DNA from: Plumapathes pennacea
Taxonomy: Eukaryota > Cnidaria > Anthozoa > Antipatharia > Myriopathidae
Assembly (NCBI GenBank): GCA_964036295.1
Contig: OZ038462.1
Span: 8,687,767 to 8,751,766, forward strand
Length of the DNA stretch: 64,000 nucleotides
Direction of reading: 5' to 3'
Of the stretch, positions 56,501 to 64,000 are shown piece by piece. The number at the start of each line of letters is the position of its first letter. Within the stretch, counting starts at the first letter, position 1. The position numbers and the translations under genes were made by a program. Below the pieces are notes generated by a model. That model made no database searches. It saw nothing but the letters and a program-made list of their open reading frames with translations, and was not told the DNA's origin.

Positions 56501-59500
56501 TAGCCTTCAATGAAAGACTGAGTTTACCCAGAGCTTTGCTATGGAACACGTTATGGATGAAGGTCACCGAACAGCGAAACCATAACGGCATAACTGGCTG
56601 CCGACAATTACCAAAGGGAAGAGAAATCCGGGTTACGGCAAGTCTATACAGTTTATACTTAGCGAAGATTAGAAAATGTTGAAAGTGCTGATGTTCAGTG
56701 AAAAAATTGCTTTCGTATCGTGAAACCTTCTACCCTGCGAGCAGAACCTCCTTCATAAAGTTCTGCAGAGACGCTCGGCATACTTACGAACAGGCGAGCG
56801 GCTATACTTTCACAAAGAAGCCCTTTAGTAGAAGAAACTGGATCGAAACTGGAAAAATCAACTTTGGAGGTTTTAACACTGATCACGACCTGTCGATGAT
56901 CTCTTGAAATTTCAGACTCTTCCCGCTGCGGATGGCTTGGCACTTTGCTGATCTCCGAACATTAGTTGATTTCGGGCTCGTATATTTCCACTTTAATTTA
57001 ACATTTCCGCTCCTCCGCGAATTTCTTACAGGCATTTTCAGCATTTACGTCCATGTTTTAGAGTCAATTTCCTGCGTTTGAATTCTCCAAATTAAACTCT
57101 ACGGCTGTTTTGTTTATGTTTTGGGAATCTCTCGCTCTTGGCCATCATTTTTTCTCGATGCAAAAGTGAAGCTTGCGACTTGCTTGCGTGATACCAAGTG
57201 TGCGATCAGAATTTAGTATTTTTGCATCTATATTAATATTTTTAAATCTCTGACCTTTTGCACCACCTACTTTGGTGCTTGCACCAAACACAACGCTCTC
57301 TTCCTTTCATCTTCTCTTGTTTGAACATTTGATGACTTCATTTCTTTGTGAGTGATGACTGCATAGGATTGTGGGTCATAAGACCTGTTGCCCTTACCTG
57401 GTGCAGGTAGCGTTTGGAGCACTGCGCAGCCGCGGGAGCCACCGGTTTTTTGCTGTTGGGCAGCGGCAAGATAAGCCTGTCCAGCAGGCGAGGCAACAAG
57501 CAGTGTGGCTGAGTCTAAATACAAACAAACAAATAAACAAGTAAGAAATTACACAAGCAAAAAAACAAATAAACAAATACTGTAAATGAAAAACAAACAA
57601 ATTCATTAAATACAAACAAACAAACAAGTAAGCAAAAGCTCTTGGATACAAAGACTTAGGCCCGGGTCAAACGTCGATCTCAGCAAGCGTCGAACTGAAT
57701 TCAACAATTAAGCGCATTGTAAGTTCGACGTTTGTCCCAAGTAAGATCGATTGATTGAGTTTGATCGACTCAGTCGATCTGAGGCCCGGGTTAAACGTCG
57801 ATCTTAGCATGCGTCGAACTTAATGCAAATTAGCTCCAACAATGGATTTTGTTCATTTGCATTGAGTTCGACGCATGGTAAGGCCGACGTTTAACCCGGA
57901 CCGTATTCACATTGTTGAGAATCCTATGTCCATTTTAGCATGATAAAGATGTGACGAGATCGCCAATATACCAACCTTGCTGTAGATGAGTCTGTAACAA
58001 TGCTTCATCAGAGCACCGGCTGTGTGATACACCAACCTGATAAACAACAACAAGTACGATACAAACGAAGAGAAAAAACAAAACATGAAAAGAAGCAACA
58101 AAGCACAGAAAAACCCAACATAGAAGAATACCTCACAATACAACAAGACTCAGTACATAGTATTGTACAACACAGCGCGAACACAGTACTGCACAACAGA
58201 ACAATTGCAGTACATTAAATAACAATACATTTCGTTTGCTGAGTCCGTGCTGTATGTGTCCGTGTTGTATGAGTCCGTGCTGTATGTGTCCGTGCTGTAT
58301 GTGTCCGTGCTGTATGTGTCCGTGCTGTATGAGTCCGTGCTGTATGTGTCCGTGCTGTATGTGTCCGTGCTGTATGAGTCCGTGCTGTATGTGTCCGTGC
58401 TGTATGTGTCCGTGCTGTATGTGTCCGTGCTGTATGTGTCCGTGCTGTATGAGTCCGTGCTGTATGTGTCCGTGCTGTATGTGTCCGTGCTGTATGTGTC
58501 CGTGCTGTATGTGTCCGTGCTGTATGTGTCCGTGCTGTATGTGTCCGTGCTGTATGTGCCCGTGCTGTATGTGTCCGTGCTGTATGAGTCCGTGCTGTAT
58601 GTGTCCGTGCTGTATGTGTCCGTGCTGTATGTGCCCGTGCTGTATGTATCCGTGCTGTATGAGTCCGTGCTGTATGTGTCCGTGCTGTATGAGTCCGTGC
58701 TGTATGTGTCCGTGCTGTATGTGTCCGTGCTGTATGTGTCCGTGCTGTATGTGTCCGTGCTGTATGAGTCCGTGCTGTATGTGTCCGTGCAGGTTAGGAG
58801 AATCAGGACCGAGAGGCAATTCTCCATTCTCCAATCTCCATTATCTTAAAACTATTTTCGTTTTAGTCCCTCAGTAAGAACTTTGTAGTTGATAGCTTGC
58901 TGAAATAAAACCTGATTGATATCAAAATTCTCATTCCATCACTCACACATTTCGTATTTTATGGTTGGGAGAATTTGTATTTTGAGCTTGTGAGTGAAAG
59001 GGTTAGTAAATACTTGTAGAGCACAGAGCAGCACAGTGGAACACAACTCATCACAATACAATACACAACACAGCGTATCACAATACAGTACATTGTCACA
59101 GCACAGCACAGCACAGCACAGTTAACAATTATTCGCCGAAGTGGAGGTGAATAGCGGTGGATATTTACCGAGCCGTTTCGGCGAGGTAAATATCCACCGC
59201 TATTCACCGACACTGAGGCGAATAATTGTTTTAGCATATACCACACAAGTTTAATAGCCAACTCCCAAATAGCTATTTTATTTCCGACAAAAGTTGGCAA
59301 AAATTGGGTTCGCGCGCCATTTTGTTTTACCGGAAGCAGCCGGGAGGTGAATAGTACTTGATATTCCGAGATTGAGGAGCCAATCAGAGCGCGCGAAAAG
59401 CACTATTCACTTGTGTGTTATATACCAAAACATAATATCACATTACAGTATAGCACAGGGAGTCCCAATGCAGTGCAGCAAAAAGCAGCACAGTGATATT

Positions 59501-60919
59501 TCGGCACAAGGCAGACCCTCATTATAATGAGCTGCAAATGTGGAGTTTACCTGAGCACGTCTGCTGGACCAGCGGCATTCAGCACGGGCTCAATATGCTT
59601 AATGACGTCACCGAGGTAGCCGAGCGCCTTTTCCCTGAACTGAATTATTTCGACAAATTTGTTCTGAAAATAAGTCGTAGAGGGTAAGTACTTTACTATA
59701 GATTAGAATCACATCCGGATAGTGACTCATTTACGCTAAAAGTTATACTTGCATGCAAAAACAAACAAACAAACAAACAAACAAAACAAAACAAAATGCT
59801 CAAATTCATGTTTATAAGAAAGTTTCGCACAAAGCCTAGTTTTAAAGCAGAGGCAACAGGCCTTGAAAATGGCCTATAATGCAATTTTTCGGACGGACAA
59901 TATGTAATAATTGCGATACATAAGCCACACTTGTTATTTAACATATCGGACCCACAACTATGAACGAGGTATACCGTAGAAAAACAACAAAGCTGACGCT
60001 ACAGTTAACTTACTAAAGAGCTGTGACGTCGTCCCAAGGCCGTGATAAACAGCTGAAGAGCAGTCTCGCTACTCAACTCTCGTGAATTAAAACCAGGCTG
60101 CAGATAAACGAGCGAAACAGTCAACAAAGACGAGACAGAGGAATTATAGAGAATTCAATATTAACAAAAAATGGTAGAGATTTTTCGCGCATTTTCCACA
60201 AAATTGGATAAAGAGCGGAAAACTGTCGGAAATCCGGTGGCGAGATGGCGCGCAGCCGTGTTGGACGTTCGTTGCAAGAACAATGAAAAACGCAGGAAAT
60301 GGTGCACGTTGATTGCAAATAAAGGGCGGAAAAGTGTGGCGCGCTTTGCATATCCAATGGTTGGAAAACCGCAGTCGAGATCAAAACTAAATGACAACCA
60401 ACACACAAGGAACACGTACTGTGTGAAAATTCGCGTAACGATACAAAAAGCACTTGTTAACACATTTAAAATTGACAACTTCATAAAAATAATTAAGACT
60501 GTACAAGAATAGAGCTGACCTGGTCTTTGATTAGCGATGCCATCTCCTGGAGTTTGCACACAGATCTGTAGAAAACAAAATTAGTGAGTTGTATCCACTG
60601 TCACACATAAAAACGCGTGTTTTCGCGGACGAGAATGCAAGCACACGCGTAAGTGCGTGAAAGTGCATTGTACCTGGTAAATTCTGATAGAGCATCTGAA
60701 GTTGGTGGTAGTTGAAGTAGGCACCGAAACCACGTGCGCAATACAGCACTTTGCGCTTTCTCAGCCTTCAAGACTTCAATAGCTTTGGGACAGGGCAAGA
60801 TGTGGCAGAGAAGTCTGCAGCAGTAACTAGAAACAAATAATAATAATCACTTCCAACATTAGTTTTATGACCTTTTTAAAAATCTTAAAAATCTTATGAA
60901 CTTCCAAGACTACTACAGG

Positions 60920-60952
<33 letters not shown>

Positions 60953-63900
60953 CAATCATCAACACCATCATCATCATATTTATCATGATCATGATCACGA
61001 TCACGATCATCACCACTATCACCATCATCGCTCATCATCATCATCATCATCGTTATTGTCTACATCATCATCATCAAGATCATCACCATCATCACCATCT
61101 TCATCATCGCCATCTTCATTCATCACCAACTGCCATCATTATTGCGGTCAGCGTCATCATCATCGTTATCATTGTTGTCGTCATAATCGCCTACCTTCTT
61201 CAGCACTCAACAAATACAACATTGTCATTATTATCATCATTATCATCATTGTCATCATTATCGTCGTCCTCATCGTTACTATCGTCATAATCGCCTACAT
61301 TCTACTTCAGCACTCAACAATAACAATAACAACAACAACAACAGATGCATCTTCTCACACCTGGCTGGTATCTCATCTTGACAGGCAAACTCTTGAAACA
61401 AACTAATAAAAGTCTCCAATGAACCAGCGTCCACTCCCTCAGGATGTCTGTAAAACAGAACAAAACTCGGTAAAGTGGACAAAAGCACCAATCATTTCAC
61501 TGGCAGTGATTCTTATACACTGAATTCAAAGCAGACTCCAAGTAGAGAGCGCATCGTTTCCGTTAGTAGGTTTACCTGTCAAGAGCCATAAAGAGAAAAC
61601 CGGCTACTGTATCAGCGAGGTGGACTGGACACGACTGAACTAACTGATAATCTGACATCAGTTTCCTTATATGGGGAAAAACGTGACTCCACAGAGCAAC
61701 GCGGGAATCTGAATTCAAAAAAACAAAATTCAACGATTTAAGAAAAAGATAATCGAGACTTCAAAAGTGACAGAATTTCTCTTCAATGCCAAGGATAACT
61801 TATGACGTCACACGGTCATACAAATAACTTATGGCGTCACAACCACGTGACAAAGTCCAAAAAGGCGACGCACGGGAAAGTCAGTCCATAAATGACAGCA
61901 AGTTTACAGTATACGAGAAACAATAACACAAGAACAGATAAAAGTAGTCTCTAACCTTCTGTATCAGTTTGGTTCCCACGTCCCGAGTCAGACCTAACAC
62001 ACAGCGAGACGAAATTTACCATGATCAGGAGTTTAATGCCAGCAAAACGTGCCTTCAACCACCAAGTGATCCAAGGCAAACTTCTCCTTTCGATATCAGT
62101 TTTAAGTGTGGAGAAAATGGCATGCAATTTCGTGCTTAGGTTCAAGTTTTGTTCAGAGCAAGTTGGGAAAATTAGGTGATCTCTTGCTTTGGTTCCAGCT
62201 GATAAGACTCTTGATTCTCCTAACATTACTCTTCAGAGCATGTTGGGAGGATTATCTTGCTTAGGCTCAAGTTAATCAGACTCACAATTCTCCTAATATT
62301 ATTCATACATTATATTCAGAGCAGGTTGGGAGAATTAGGGGATTCAAGCTGGTTAAACTATCAATTCTCGGCTCATATATTTGTTAAAGGCAAGTTGGAA
62401 GAATTACGGTTTAGATCTCGACCCACCTGACTGTAGTCAGTATCGACTGAAGGAACGTCAAGAGATGACGCAGTTCATTGTCACGACAGGATGAGAATAA
62501 AAACTGGAAACCATCGCCTGAAAAATGTACAAAAAAACTGTTGTCATAAACAACTGAAGAGAATATGAACTGTACGAGGAAGAACAGAAGACAAACGAGA
62601 AAACTAGGGAAGGAAAGAAAAAAGGAGGATTTCTGATGAGAGGTGTTCAAACACGTCTTGTGTACTGTTCAGGTACAGAGTGATCAGCTACCACGTGTTC
62701 CCTTCCCTTCCCTCCCCCCTTACCCAGTAGCTTCGCTTCAGACAGGTTTTGTTTGTTCCTGTGTTCAAACACGTCTTGTGTACTGTTCAAGTAGAGTGAT
62801 CAGCTGCCTCGTGTTCCCTTCCCTCCCCTCCCTCCCTCCTTACCCAGTAGCTTCGCTTCAGAAAGGTTTTGTTTGTTCCTGTGTTCAAACACGTCTTGTG
62901 TACTGTTCAAGTACAGAGTGATCAGCTGCCACGTGTTCCTCTGATGGACTTTGTCCCGCGACGAACCTTCGTTGAACTCTCTGCAGCATAAACACAGTGA
63001 AACGTTAGCAAATCAAGGAAAAAAAGGAAACGGAACGCTAAATAGCGTAGCGCACTTTATCGTAGCAGATCGAAACCTCGTGCAATCCCGAACGCAAAGT
63101 GTTAGAGTAACGTAAGCCAAAATGACTGAATAAACAATTGCCAATAGACGTACGTTACGCAGCACATCAGTTTTAGAATTGCCGAAAGTAATCGCGTGAT
63201 TGCTTTAGTTTTGCGTTTGCAACGCTTCGTGTATTGGTCCCAACAATTTTAACAGAACAAGAGCAAAACCCGATTGCGATGTGCTCACGCAAGCAAGCAA
63301 TTGGCGATGGCGTGTTCTCGTTCTGCTGATTGGTCTCTCTTACAAAGTAAAATTACTTTGACTTCTGGTTGGTCGAGAATGTTTTATTACTTTTGATAGG
63401 AACAACCGCACTGGCTGTCTCCGTATACTTTTGTCTGAAAAATGTGGATTTAGAGAAACCACAGAAAGTAGTCTAAAGTAGTTTGTCGTACCTTGCTAGA
63501 GCTGTGAATATTTGTGCTAGTTTTTCGACAAGGAAACCAAAGTCTGACTTCTTCTCTTTATAAATTAGCATCAGTGAAAACATTCCTGTAAAGAAAAATA
63601 CGAAGTGGTTCAATCAATTGCACGCGTGTTTCTGCTTCATATTGTGCACTAAAAACAATACAAGTTTTCATTTCGGTCCATACCTTTCAAAATGGACGAC
63701 CTCTTGTTTGGCTGGGCATTCTTGTAATCCACCAAATCGAGGAAGGAGCACATTTTATTTGCCTGCCACGAAACAACGCAATAATATGATGGATAGCATG
63801 TTACATATTTCGAGAATCAAAGCAAGAAATATTCTACTATTCAGCTTTAAATTTACCTGACGTAGAATCGATTTTAACAATAACATTTTTGACACTGCAG

Positions 63901-64000
63901 AAGACAAACACTGACTAACCACGTCCTCCAGGTCCGCGACACCAGACAGCGTGAGGAACAAACTGATGAAATGGTGTAACCCCGTGTCGCTCAGCTCCTG
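45004..64000 (-). CDS. MMS22L: MMS22L-like protein, C-terminal half (19 exons in window)
   Basis: Exons, 5' to 3': 64000-63857 (open to the right), 63762-63684, 63585-63492, 62980-62844, 62517-62427, 62086-61956 (acceptor could be 3 or 6 bases later), 61708-61576, 61447-61361, 60826-60674, 60565-60520, 59663-59551, 58036-57976, 57514-57398, 51526-51428, 50824-50771, 50583-50537, 50334-50256, 45560-45427, 45100-45004. All are GT/AG and join in one frame, giving 631 residues and a stop. Typical segments: NTWQLITLYLNSTQDVF, SHVFPHIRKLMSDYQ, TWFRCLLQLPP, FREKALGYLGDVIKHIEP, FLQGLANLDFKRDDFVRRKI and RGVGADTQLRSAYKSML. The all-helical repeat character, the size and the conserved tail fit MMS22L (human ~1240 aa), which with TONSL promotes RAD51 loading at stalled forks. 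The identification is from memory of the family, without a search. Introns carry many repeats and a nested gene pair. Confidence 0.75.
45563..45630 (-). repeat. ~50-nt homopolymer directly before an MMS22L acceptor
   Basis: A run of about 49 A on the plus strand, then AGAAAAG-type sequence. On the minus strand it is an unbroken T tract ending in TTTAG at 45561, so it forms the polypyrimidine tract of the penultimate MMS22L coding exon. Confidence 0.8.
45709..46309. mobile_element. 601-bp MITE with 24-bp perfect inverted termini
   Basis: GGCCCGTTTACACAGGCGAT.. at 45709-45732 is the exact reverse complement of 46286-46309. GCGATTT/AAATCGC motifs repeat inside. A decayed frame in the middle (NIEEEEFLIRHC) hints at a once coding interior, but several stops interrupt it. 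Located in an MMS22L intron. Confidence 0.85.
46310..47465. repeat. ~92-bp minisatellite, 13 units, each with a CRE-type site
   Basis: Unit landmarks: AACTTGGGAAAAACAACAAG, AATCCAATTTGACGCAAGC, TGACGTCA, GACCATTCTCTCAAGG and a CG-rich GCGCGCGCAA. TGACGTCA is intact in 12 of 13 units (46349, 46441, 46533, 46623, 46714, 46807, 46899, 46990, 47081, 47174, 47359, 47450). It is GGCGTCA in the unit near 47266. A diverged unit occurs near 47838. It lies in the long intron before the penultimate MMS22L exon. Confidence 0.92.
48019..48060. repeat. 42-bp hairpin flanked by 10-bp direct repeats
   Basis: AGGCTCAGTCCCC (48019-48031) pairs perfectly with GGGGACTGAGCCT (48048-48060). ACCCGTTTAC lies directly outside on both sides as a direct repeat, as expected of a target-site duplication around a very small insertion. 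Confidence 0.7.
48341..48647. mobile_element. Putative MITE with CCTACCCTGGTTCC termini
   Basis: CCTACCCTGGTTCCAGAG near 48341 faces CTCTAGAACCAGGGTAGG near 48629 with one mismatch. GGTTCCTCGC and GCGAGGGAACC form a further inner pair. No coding content. Confidence 0.55.
51087..51291. mobile_element. Complete CACTCCCAA MITE
   Basis: AACCCTTTCACTCCCAAA at the left and GAGCTTGGGAGTGAGAAGGTT at the right are inverted relative to each other. The interior matches 16662-16862 in reverse. Located in an MMS22L intron. Confidence 0.8.
51804..51809 (-). terminator. Poly(A) signal of nested small gene, copy 1
   Basis: AATAAA on the minus strand, 124 nt after the stop codon. The second gene copy has the same site at the same spacing (55029-55034). 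Confidence 0.6.
51933..52373 (-). CDS. Nested two-exon gene, tail-anchored 120-aa protein, copy 1
   Basis: Exon 1 is 52373-52225 and exon 2 is 52146-51933. The 78-bp intron has GCCAT|GTAAGT and TTCGCCAG|C borders, and the split codon reads ATC, keeping frame. Start is the first ATG, 39 bp below a TATATAA box. The protein begins MIERNRCFAACVCMN, is rich in Ser/Pro/Cys (SCCASSDD; VIPPSSPGPNEHRE), and ends with a hydrophobic stretch at 101-120 (SICFIIFWFIVLSF..) directly at the stop. It should therefore be a C-terminal tail-anchored membrane protein with almost no lumenal tail. It has no signal peptide. The family is not recognised. It lies inside an MMS22L intron on the same strand. No frameshift or stop interrupts it, and the gene has its own promoter-like and poly(A) sequences. 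Function unknown. Confidence 0.65.
52412..52418 (-). promoter_or_regulatory. TATA box of nested small gene, copy 1
   Basis: TATATAA on the minus strand, followed by GGGCGGCGAATTC, 39 bp before the ATG. The same motif occurs in the second copy. Confidence 0.65.
52440..53370. repeat. 157-bp tandem repeat upstream of small gene 1, 6 units
   Basis: CCCACGTGGGGT recurs at 156-157 bp steps (about 52459, 52616 as CCATGTGGGG, 52772, 52929, 53085, 53242). Each unit also has GTGATTGG (CCAAT box on the gene strand), GCGCGCGAAAAA (E2F-like TTTCGCGC on the gene strand) and TTCCGAGAGTAAGGAAAAATC. Units alternate between ACGTGTCC and ACGTCC, suggesting growth by dimers. Gene copy 2 has only two units. It ends about 20 bp upstream of the TATA box. 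Confidence 0.88.
53371..54630. other. Rest of duplicated block, upstream of small gene 1
   Basis: Contains an imperfect palindromic segment (about 53585-53745, CACCAATG-type ends) and overlapping ORFs at 54094-54357 (minus) and 54097-54306 (plus). Both are kept in the duplicate at 56695-56943, but the copies are too similar for this to count as evidence of coding. No gene called. Confidence 0.5.
54708..54786 (-). pseudogene. Duplicate MMS22L exon stranded in an upstream intron
   Basis: Copy of exon 50334-50256 with acceptor and donor intact and one replacement (KITP to KLTP). It lies between the MMS22L exons at 57398 and 51526. The upstream exon ends in phase 0 while this exon needs phase 2, so splicing to it would give TGA as the first codon. 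It is thus a decoy or poison exon if used at all. Confidence 0.8.
55029..55034 (-). terminator. Poly(A) signal of nested small gene, copy 2
   Basis: AATAAA on the minus strand, 124 nt after the stop codon, equivalent to 51804-51809. Confidence 0.6.
55158..55598 (-). CDS. Nested two-exon gene, tail-anchored 120-aa protein, copy 2
   Basis: Exon 1 is 55598-55450 and exon 2 is 55371-55158, with the same 78-bp intron and split ATC codon as copy 1. The protein begins MSENIRCFAACVCMN and keeps the same Cys/Ser/Pro body and the hydrophobic tail at 101-120. Against copy 1 I count replacements at residues 2, 4, 5, 31 (E to G), 47 (P to Q), 91 (W to R) and 97 (M to L), and only two silent codon changes. 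The frame, splice sites, TATA box and poly(A) signal are all intact. It lies in the same MMS22L intron, 3.2 kb from copy 1. Function unknown; if only one copy is active, the other is a very recent pseudogene without a visible lesion. Confidence 0.62.
55637..55643 (-). promoter_or_regulatory. TATA box of nested small gene, copy 2
   Basis: TATATAA on the minus strand, 39 bp before the ATG, as in copy 1. Confidence 0.65.
55665..55975. repeat. 157-bp tandem repeat upstream of small gene 2, 2 units
   Basis: Two units with CCCACGTGGGGT near 55686 and 55844, with the same CCAAT and E2F-like motifs as in copy 1. Confidence 0.88.
57660..57902. mobile_element. MITE with GGCCCGGGTTAAACGTCGA termini
   Basis: GGCCCGGGTCAAACGTCGATC at 57660, GGCCCGGGTTAAACGTCGATC at 57783, and the inverted end GACGTTTAACCCGGACC near 57885. 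This reads as two adjacent or nested copies with TCGACG-rich interiors. Located in an MMS22L intron. Confidence 0.75.
58237..58795. repeat. 15-bp minisatellite, about 37 copies
   Basis: Tandem GTCCGTGCTGTATGT / GTCCGTGCTGTATGA units. Because 15 is a multiple of 3 and the unit lacks stops in several frames, long pentapeptide-repeat ORFs appear on both strands; they are artefacts. It lies in the MMS22L intron between exons 59551 and 58036. Confidence 0.97.
58841..59005 (-). repeat. Partial CACTCCCAA MITE copy
   Basis: The right end GTATTTTGAGCTTGTGAGTG AAAGGGTT matches the family terminus. The interior AAAATTCTCATTCCATCACTC is diverged. Confidence 0.65.
59125..59430. mobile_element. Palindromic MITE
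   Basis: 59146-59169 and 59185-59208 form a 24-bp perfect inverted repeat with a 15-nt loop. ACAATTATTCGCC and GGCGAATAATTGT extend the arm to 59125 and 59229. Beyond it, CATATACCACACAAGT (59235) faces ACTTGTGTGTTATATA (59409), which suggests a larger element. Confidence 0.75.
60920..61340. repeat. (ATC)n / (ATCATC, AAC) microsatellite region
   Basis: Imperfect CAT/ATC triplet tract with a short (AAC)n end, in the MMS22L intron between exons 61361 and 60826. The His/Ile/Ser-rich ORFs through it are artefacts. Confidence 0.92.
62642..62880 (-). repeat. Two partial copies of an MMS22L exon and its donor site
   Basis: Units of about 119 bp at 62642-62760 and 62761-62880 repeat the 3' part of exon 62980-62844 plus the start of its intron (GTGTTCAAACACGTCTTGTG; CCAGTAGCTTCGCTTCAGA). 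The rightmost unit is continuous with the real exon. One copy has a 2-bp loss (AGTAGAGTG for AGTACAGAGTG). Several identical donor sites (GGTAAGG) therefore lie in a row. Confidence 0.85.

Larger units (their letters stand above)
54635..57250. repeat. Tandem segmental duplication, unit 2 (2.6 kb)
   Basis: 54635-54924 matches 50183-50473. 54935-57250 matches 51711-54632. The two are joined directly at GTCAATAACCGCTGGGGACC, so about 1.24 kb with three MMS22L exons was lost from this copy. It is very similar to unit 1 at base level. Confidence 0.88.

Noticed and set aside
51711..57250. Blocks 51711-54632 and 54935-57250 as LTRs of a retrotransposon
   Set aside because: They are 2.3-2.9 kb long with only 300 bp between them. 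The segment between is an MMS22L exon copy, and no retroelement protein, primer site or TG..CA ends are present. Tandem duplication explains the layout.
58133..58877. Four ORFs of 200-233 codons on both strands
   Set aside because: All are produced by the 15-bp minisatellite, whose length is a multiple of three. They overlap each other on both strands and lie in an intron.
60985..61406. His/Ile/Ser-rich ORFs
   Set aside because: They are translations of an ATC/CAT triplet microsatellite inside an MMS22L intron.

Overview
The window looks like intron-rich nuclear DNA from an anthozoan cnidarian, most likely a stony coral or another hexacoral. This is inferred from small exons with GT/AG borders inside long AT-rich introns, a decaying cluster of intronless class A GPCR genes, many short inverted-repeat elements (MITEs) and a long satellite block. 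I could not run a search, so family names rest on motifs and on reading frames that stay open across splice junctions.

Layout. Positions 1-14536 are a tandem satellite with a monomer of about 324 bp and clear higher-order structure. Positions 14537-19507 are repeat-rich and hold a broken THAP-domain remnant. Positions 19508-30998 (minus strand) are a complete 10-exon gene. Its 419-residue product has a signal peptide, a JmjC 2-oxoglutarate oxygenase domain, an EF-hand and a C-terminal REEL, so it is probably an ER-lumen hydroxylase. A decayed transposon-like gene and several MITEs sit in its introns.

Positions 34002-34652 (plus strand) carry a caspase-fold-like ORF. Positions 35786-44282 (minus strand) hold one intact orphan GPCR, one broken GPCR and two fragments that cover only TM1. 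A ~570 bp block next to the caspase-like ORF is copied to 44312-44878, where it cuts off the 5' end of the broken GPCR.

Positions 45004 to beyond 64000 (minus strand) are the 3' half of a gene that I read as MMS22L, the replication-fork recombination factor that partners TONSL. Nineteen exons in phase encode 631 C-terminal residues. One of its introns contains a tandem segmental duplication. Each copy carries a small, complete-looking two-exon gene with a TATA box, an in-phase splice and a poly(A) signal. Each encodes a 120-residue protein that ends in a single hydrophobic tail anchor. The two copies differ mostly by amino-acid replacements and have six versus two copies of a 157-bp upstream repeat carrying CACGTG, CCAAT and E2F-like motifs. 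This nested gene pair is the best candidate here for something undescribed.

The other MMS22L introns hold a 92-bp minisatellite with a CRE (TGACGTCA) in nearly every unit, a 15-bp minisatellite, MITEs, and partial duplications of MMS22L exons.
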